Shown piece by piece: positions 60,362 through 64,000 of a DNA stretch of 64,000 bases. This DNA comes from Pseudarthrobacter sp. PS3-L1. GTDB taxonomy: Bacteria; Actinomycetota; Actinomycetes; Actinomycetales; Micrococcaceae. The stretch's first letter is position 1. Every line of letters begins with the position of its first letter. Made by a program: the position numbers and the translations under genes. The DNA lies in the NCBI RefSeq assembly GCF_030063285.1, contig NZ_JASISU010000002.1, positions 186,001 to 250,000 of the forward strand. Direction: 5' to 3'. A model generated the notes under the pieces. That model was not told the origin of the DNA. It worked only from the letters and a program-made list of their open reading frames with translations, and searched no databases.

Positions 60362-60886
60362 GTGCCGCTGAACGATGAGATAGTGACCGCTGCAGCCGCT
60401 TTTATTGACAGCACGCTGCAGAACGAGGGCTCCTGGTACCGGGCCACGGACGTCCACGATCGCTTTGCAGGTGCATTGGGATCCTATGGCTCGTCAGTGG
60501 GGGCCATTCGCGGAACAGTTCGCGATGCCGGACGAAAGTTCAAGAACCTGGACCACGACCAGGTGACGGCCCTTGCCTCGAAACTCTGGGGTATGCCGTC
60601 CGCCACCGAGCCCGCCGTATACGAGCGCCGGCTCGCAGCCATTGTGCTGCTCCAGTCCAGGGTGATGATGCTCCTGCATTCGGACCTCACCCGGTTGGAG
60701 GGTTTCCTGCGCTCCGCACGGACGGCGGAGCTGGCAGGGCCGCTCACCGAGGACGTGGTGGTGCCCCTCATTGGGGGACTGTCCGGGCGTCACCGGCAGC
60801 GCGCCGACGTCGTCCTGGAGCGGTGGGCGCACGACGCCGACACGTTTGTCCGCAATGCAGCCCGCGCAGCTGCCGCACAAGACTGA
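60362..60886 (+). CDS. AlkD-like DNA alkylation repair protein, short form
   Basis: A GTG at 60362 gives 174 residues with alpha-helical repeats such as DHDQVTALASKLWGMPSATE and ERRLAAIVLLQSRVMMLL, as in DNA alkylation repair (AlkD/HEAT-like) glycosylases. The protein ends soon after ERWAHDADTFVRNAARAAAA, where normal members (about 220-240 aa) continue with the catalytic W-x-R-R repeats. So it may be a truncated gene. It begins 10 bases after the preceding gene and ends in a terminator. Confidence 0.6.
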   Translation: MPLNDEIVTAAAAFIDSTLQNEGSWYRATDVHDRFAGALGSYGSSVGAIRGTVRDAGRKFKNLDHDQVTALASKLWGMPSATEPAVYERRLAAIVLLQSRVMMLLHSDLTRLEGFLRSARTAELAGPLTEDVVVPLIGGLSGRHRQRADVVLERWAHDADTFVRNAARAAAAQD

Positions 60887-60918
60887 AGGGCCCACACCCT
60901 GGTGGGTGCAGGCCCTTC
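60885..60918. terminator. Hairpin between the AlkD-like gene and the SDR gene
   Basis: GAAGGGCCCACACC pairs with GGTGGGTGCAGGCCCTTC with small bulges. It lies at the stop of the plus-strand gene and 36 bases after the stop of the minus-strand SDR, so it can serve both. Confidence 0.6.
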
Positions 60919-60953
60919 GCGAAGCATCCTGTGGGCAGGATTCCGATGACCGC

Positions 60954-61847
60954 CTACGGGCTGGTGATGCCGCCGTTGACGTTCAGGGTTTCGCCCACAA
61001 CGTAGCTGGACTCGGCAGAGGCCAGGAAAACGTATGCTGGCGCCAATTCTGCTGGCTGGCCTGCGCGGCCCAGGGGAGTGGCGTGGCCAAATTCCGGCAG
61101 TTCTTCCGTGGGCTGCCCGTCACTTGCCTGCAGCGGCGTCCAGATGGGACCGGGAGCTACAGCATTGACCCGGATCCCCTGGGGAGCGAGCTGCGCGGCG
61201 AGGCCCTTGGTGAAGTTGTTGATGGCCGCCTTGGTGCTGGCATAGTCCACCAGGGTGGCAGAGGGTGCATATGCCTGGATCGAGGTGGAATTGATGATGG
61301 TTGAGCCGGCAGGAAGATGCGGCAGGGCAGCTTTGGTCAACCAGAACATCGCATAAACGTTTGTCTTGTAGGTGTGGTCAAACTGTTCGTCGGTGATGTC
61401 GGCAAAATCCTTCTGCGCCACCTGCTTCCCAGCATTGTTGACCAGGATGTCAATTCCACCCAACTCCGAGAGGGCCTTGTCGACGAGGTCCCGGCACGCC
61501 TTCTTGTCCTTCAGGTCAGCCGGCACCCGGATGGCTTTACGGCCTGCCGCTTCGATGATGCCAGCAATTCTTGCAGCATCTTTTTCTTCCTCCGGAAGGT
61601 AGGAGAGGACAACGTCTGCGCCTTCACGGGCAAAAGCGATGGCTGTGGCTGCGCCAATCCCGGAGTCCGCGCCGGTCACGATTGCCTTGCGCCCCTCCAG
61701 GCGCCCGGTGCCCCGGTAGGTATCTTCACCGAGGTCGGCCAACGGCGTCAGCTCGGAGTCCAGTCCCGGCTCCTCCTGGTGCTGCTTGGGTGGCGAAACC
61801 TTTTCATACGCTGTCACCGGGTTGCGGAAGGTGTACTGGTCGGTCAT
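60954..61847 (-). CDS. SDR family oxidoreductase
   Basis: This 297-residue protein has an N-terminal extension of about 50 residues (YEKVSPPKQHQEEPGLDSEL), the NAD(P) loop VTGADSGIGAATAIAF, NNAGKQ, and the catalytic Ser-Tyr-Lys set in STSIQAYAPSATLVDYASTK. The C-terminal GETLNVNGGI closes the fold. The extension and the sequence type match the glucose/general-stress-like SDR group; the substrate is unknown. The start at 61845-61847 has AGGAGG just upstream. It is a single gene. Confidence 0.9.
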   Translation of the reverse strand: MTDQYTFRNPVTAYEKVSPPKQHQEEPGLDSELTPLADLGEDTYRGTGRLEGRKAIVTGADSGIGAATAIAFAREGADVVLSYLPEEEKDAARIAGIIEAAGRKAIRVPADLKDKKACRDLVDKALSELGGIDILVNNAGKQVAQKDFADITDEQFDHTYKTNVYAMFWLTKAALPHLPAGSTIINSTSIQAYAPSATLVDYASTKAAINNFTKGLAAQLAPQGIRVNAVAPGPIWTPLQASDGQPTEELPEFGHATPLGRAGQPAELAPAYVFLASAESSYVVGETLNVNGGITSP

Positions 61848-61988
61848 GGTTCCTCCTGAAGATCGCTTATGTAAGCATGCTTACCATTCCAGCCTAGGTC
61901 CTCGTGCCTGATGGCGCAAAAGTGCAGGCGCGTTGGTCTGTGTTACGTGTCCGCTGCGCCAGGCCGCTGCACCTGTCAGACTGGGAGG

Positions 61989-62504
61989 ATGGACCACATT
62001 GCTGCTGCCACTGCCTCACAAGCACCAGTCCGCACGGGACCCCGGGACCCAGGAGATGCCTGGGTTGAGGGGGACAAGGGGAAGTTCTGGGGGCGTTTCG
62101 GTGCCGCGGGTGTCCTGGTCTATGACCCCACGAAGGGTGTGTTGTTGCAGCATCGGGCTATCTGGAGCCACAACGGCGGGACGTGGGGGCTGCCAGGTGG
62201 CGCCCTGCACCAGCACGAAGATGCAGTGACGGGGGCGCTGAGGGAAGCGCATGAAGAAGCTTCGGTTCCGGCGGACAACGTCGAGGTACTGTTTACCTCC
62301 CTCCTGGACTTCGGCTACTGGTCCTACACCACGGTGGTCCTGCTGGCCGTGACAGCTTTCGAGCCAGTCATCAACGACCCCGAGAGTATCGCGCTGCGCT
62401 GGGTCCCCGTGGCAGACGTTGACCTCCTGGAACTGCACCCGGGATTCGGCAGGTCCTGGGAGAACCTCAGGCCCCGCCTGCTGGAAGCAACAGACGGAGC
62501 CTGA
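61989..62504 (+). CDS. NUDIX hydrolase
   Basis: The 171-residue protein contains the NUDIX box GALHQHEDAVTGALREAHEE followed by ASV (about residues 73-95), with an Ala where a Gly is usual near the end. It cleaves nucleoside-diphosphate-linked compounds with a divalent metal; the substrate is unknown. The fold continues with WSYTTVVLLAVTAFEPVIND. The ATG at 61989 follows GGGAGG directly, so the spacing is tight; the upstream in-frame GTG/ATG starts are less likely. Confidence 0.87.
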   Translation: MDHIAAATASQAPVRTGPRDPGDAWVEGDKGKFWGRFGAAGVLVYDPTKGVLLQHRAIWSHNGGTWGLPGGALHQHEDAVTGALREAHEEASVPADNVEVLFTSLLDFGYWSYTTVVLLAVTAFEPVINDPESIALRWVPVADVDLLELHPGFGRSWENLRPRLLEATDGA

Positions 62505-62546
62505 GTCGGACGTGGCCTGCGGTGTGCCATGGTGCCGTGGGTCGGA

Positions 62547-63224
62547 CTAGGTGTCCTTGCCGTAGTCGGCGCTGACCAAGATGGGCAGGTGATCGGACTT
62601 TCCCCGGGGCAGGGTCTCAACACTGGCTATGTTGAGTCCCAGTGAGGTGGCGAAGTCGAAGTGCCCCTTGAAAACCTTGTACCTGGTGTACGTCCGCCGA
62701 TCGCTGAGCGTGAGGGCGTACCCAGAATTCTTCATGTGGGCATCGAGTTTCTTGGTGAAGAAGGGGTAGTTGAAGTCTCCCACCATCAGGGTCATGAGAC
62801 CGCTTCCCATACTGAGGAGTTCGGCGTGCGCGGCATGGATCTGCTTGCGGCGCAGTGAATTCGACGCCGTCAATGGCGCAGCATGGAAAGACCCGATGAC
62901 AAGCTCATGGGCCGTCTCGTTGTCCACCACGCGGGTTCCGATCAGCCGCTCATGGGCTGGGGCCAGGACCATGTCATGCATGGACTTCTTCAGGGCAAAG
63001 GACTGGGTACTCACCGGCGTGAAACGATCCTCTCGGTAATAAATTGCCAGTCCAAGGCGATTGCCCTTGGTGCTGTCCGCTAGCCTCAGGCCGCCAAGGG
63101 TTTCCGGCAGGTCCGTATGGTCGACTTCCTGCAGGCAGAGCGCATCCACATTGAAGTCATTCGCCAGGTGCAGAAGCTCGCTGCTGGCATGGTGTTTCCG
63201 CAGGTTATAGCTGATGACGCGCAT
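62547..63224 (-). CDS. Endonuclease/exonuclease/phosphatase family protein
   Basis: This 225-residue protein starts RVISYNLRKHHASS, then VDALCLQEVDH with the metal-binding Glu, LMVGDFNYPFF with the Asp-x-Asn pair, and ends near GKSDHLPILVSADY with the catalytic Asp-His. This is the complete DNase I-like fold. It hydrolyses a phosphodiester or phosphomonoester of unknown kind; there is no signal peptide, so it acts in the cytoplasm. Start at 63222-63224. Confidence 0.88.
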   Translation of the reverse strand: MRVISYNLRKHHASSELLHLANDFNVDALCLQEVDHTDLPETLGGLRLADSTKGNRLGLAIYYREDRFTPVSTQSFALKKSMHDMVLAPAHERLIGTRVVDNETAHELVIGSFHAAPLTASNSLRRKQIHAAHAELLSMGSGLMTLMVGDFNYPFFTKKLDAHMKNSGYALTLSDRRTYTRYKVFKGHFDFATSLGLNIASVETLPRGKSDHLPILVSADYGKDT

Positions 63225-63387
63225 GATGGGACATCCTCTTTCCGAGGTTGCTGGGCTGGCCAGTGACTGATTCTATCCGCAAGAGCGTAGCGGTGGCTGG
63301 AACATGAACCGCCACGTCATGGGGATAGTGTGAGTGGGCAATTGCGTCGCGTAAAGGATGCGACAGTGAAGGAAAGGAAACAGGCTG

Positions 63388-64000
63388 TTGAGTTCCACCG
63401 CACAGGACCTGGCCACAGGCGACTTCTACTATGAGGACCTGGGTGCTGGCCGTTACCGGTCCACCCTTCACGCCCAGGGGGCCTGGAACGAGCACGAACA
63501 GCACATGGCGCCAGCCTCCGGTCTGCTGGCACACTGCCTGGAAGGACATGATCCCCGGCCGGAACTGCGGATGGCGAGGCTTAGCTACGAGATCCTGGGC
63601 TTGATCCCCGGCGGCGAATTCCACATCGAAACAACCACCCTCCGGCCCGGCAAAACCATCGAACTGGTCCAGGCGGAACTCATTGCCAACGGCCGGACGG
63701 CCATCAGGGCCACAGCGTGGCGCATGATCACCAGCGACACAGCTGACGTTGCCGCTGTGGAAGATGCAGTCATTGACCCGCCGGCGGACTGTTCGCCCTT
63801 TGACGCCTCGAATGTCTGGCCTGGCGGTTTTATCCGCTCCATTGACTTCAAGGTCGCGGACTCCAGCCGGCCTGGAGCAGGAACCGTGTGGCTGAGCACG
63901 CATCACCCACTGATCAATACAGGCAGCGTGAGCGCCATGGCTCGCCTGGTTGGCATGGTGGATACCTCCAACGGCATTGCCACGCGAGTCACCCCGGGTG
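63388..64000 (+). CDS. Thioesterase-like (acyl-CoA hot-dog fold) protein, cut by the window edge
   Basis: A TTG at 63388 with GAAGGAAAGGAAAC upstream opens a frame that stays open to base 64000 (204 codons). It reads DFYYEDLGAGRYRSTLHAQG, AWNEHEQHMAPASGLLAHCL and ELRMARLSYEILGLIPGGEF, the pattern of double hot-dog acyl-CoA thioesterases or related thioesterase-like proteins. The C-terminus is missing. It lies divergent from the phosphatase-type gene. Confidence 0.75.
   Translation, partial: MSSTAQDLATGDFYYEDLGAGRYRSTLHAQGAWNEHEQHMAPASGLLAHCLEGHDPRPELRMARLSYEILGLIPGGEFHIETTTLRPGKTIELVQAELIANGRTAIRATAWRMITSDTADVAAVEDAVIDPPADCSPFDASNVWPGGFIRSIDFKVADSSRPGAGTVWLSTHHPLINTGSVSAMARLVGMVDTSNGIATRVTPG

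Overview
The window reads as a chromosomal segment of a high-GC actinobacterium close to Arthrobacter/Pseudarthrobacter (Micrococcaceae). The evidence is the strong G/C third-position bias in the housekeeping genes, the class Ib nrdHIEF operon with NrdR boxes, a LysM-NlpC/P60 gene behind a c-di-AMP-type riboswitch, many GTG/TTG starts and 4-base ATGA/GTGA gene overlaps. The genus is inferred from gene content and style, not from a marker gene.

Layout. 1-19 kb is accessory DNA of lower GC. It holds an MFS exporter, several very small membrane proteins, an ECF sigma factor with a CU044_5270-type partner, a GNAT enzyme, a membrane Ser/Thr kinase overlapping a repeat-bearing lipoprotein gene, a TetR regulator, a four-gene SipW-type secretion cluster (13.9-16.8 kb) and many decayed genes. 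The decayed genes include a deoxyribosyltransferase-like gene with an in-frame TAG, a methyltransferase with an in-frame TAA, a frameshifted DUF6458 gene, a resolvase/GlsB chimera and a SulP STAS remnant. Two kinds of dispersed non-coding repeat lie in the same stretch. 19.3-35.3 kb is core-like: CsbD, metF-metE, a DUF2004 protein, a LysR regulator, a four-gene lipid-modification operon (FAD oxidase, DUF1365, two cyclopropane-fatty-acid-synthase-like methyltransferases) and nrdHIEF.

35.3-52.8 kb is a defence island, bordered on the left by what looks like a lone IS end just after nrdF. It carries a CBASS (CD-NTase and Cap2-like E1/E2, with a convergent HNH-SAVED effector of Cap5 type and no visible Cap3), then a type I restriction-modification operon (hsdM, hsdS, a frameshifted Mrr-like nuclease gene, hsdR) and a small gene with a possible PD-(D/E)XK nuclease signature. 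The right flank (48.1-52.8 kb) is gene-poor and decayed.

52.9-64 kb returns to core-like content: flotillin, an orphan RelA/SpoT-domain protein, a DinB/DUF664 protein, the riboswitch-controlled LysM-NlpC/P60 protein, a Gly/Val-repeat protein, a secreted coiled-coil protein with a lysozyme-like end, a short AlkD-like protein, an SDR, a NUDIX hydrolase, an endonuclease/exonuclease/phosphatase protein and the start of a thioesterase-like gene.

The most unusual items are the signal peptidase fused to an LPATG-bearing module inside the SipW cluster, the atypically organised CBASS, a pair of 85-residue paralogous small proteins, and the palindromic repeat family at 3-13 kb.
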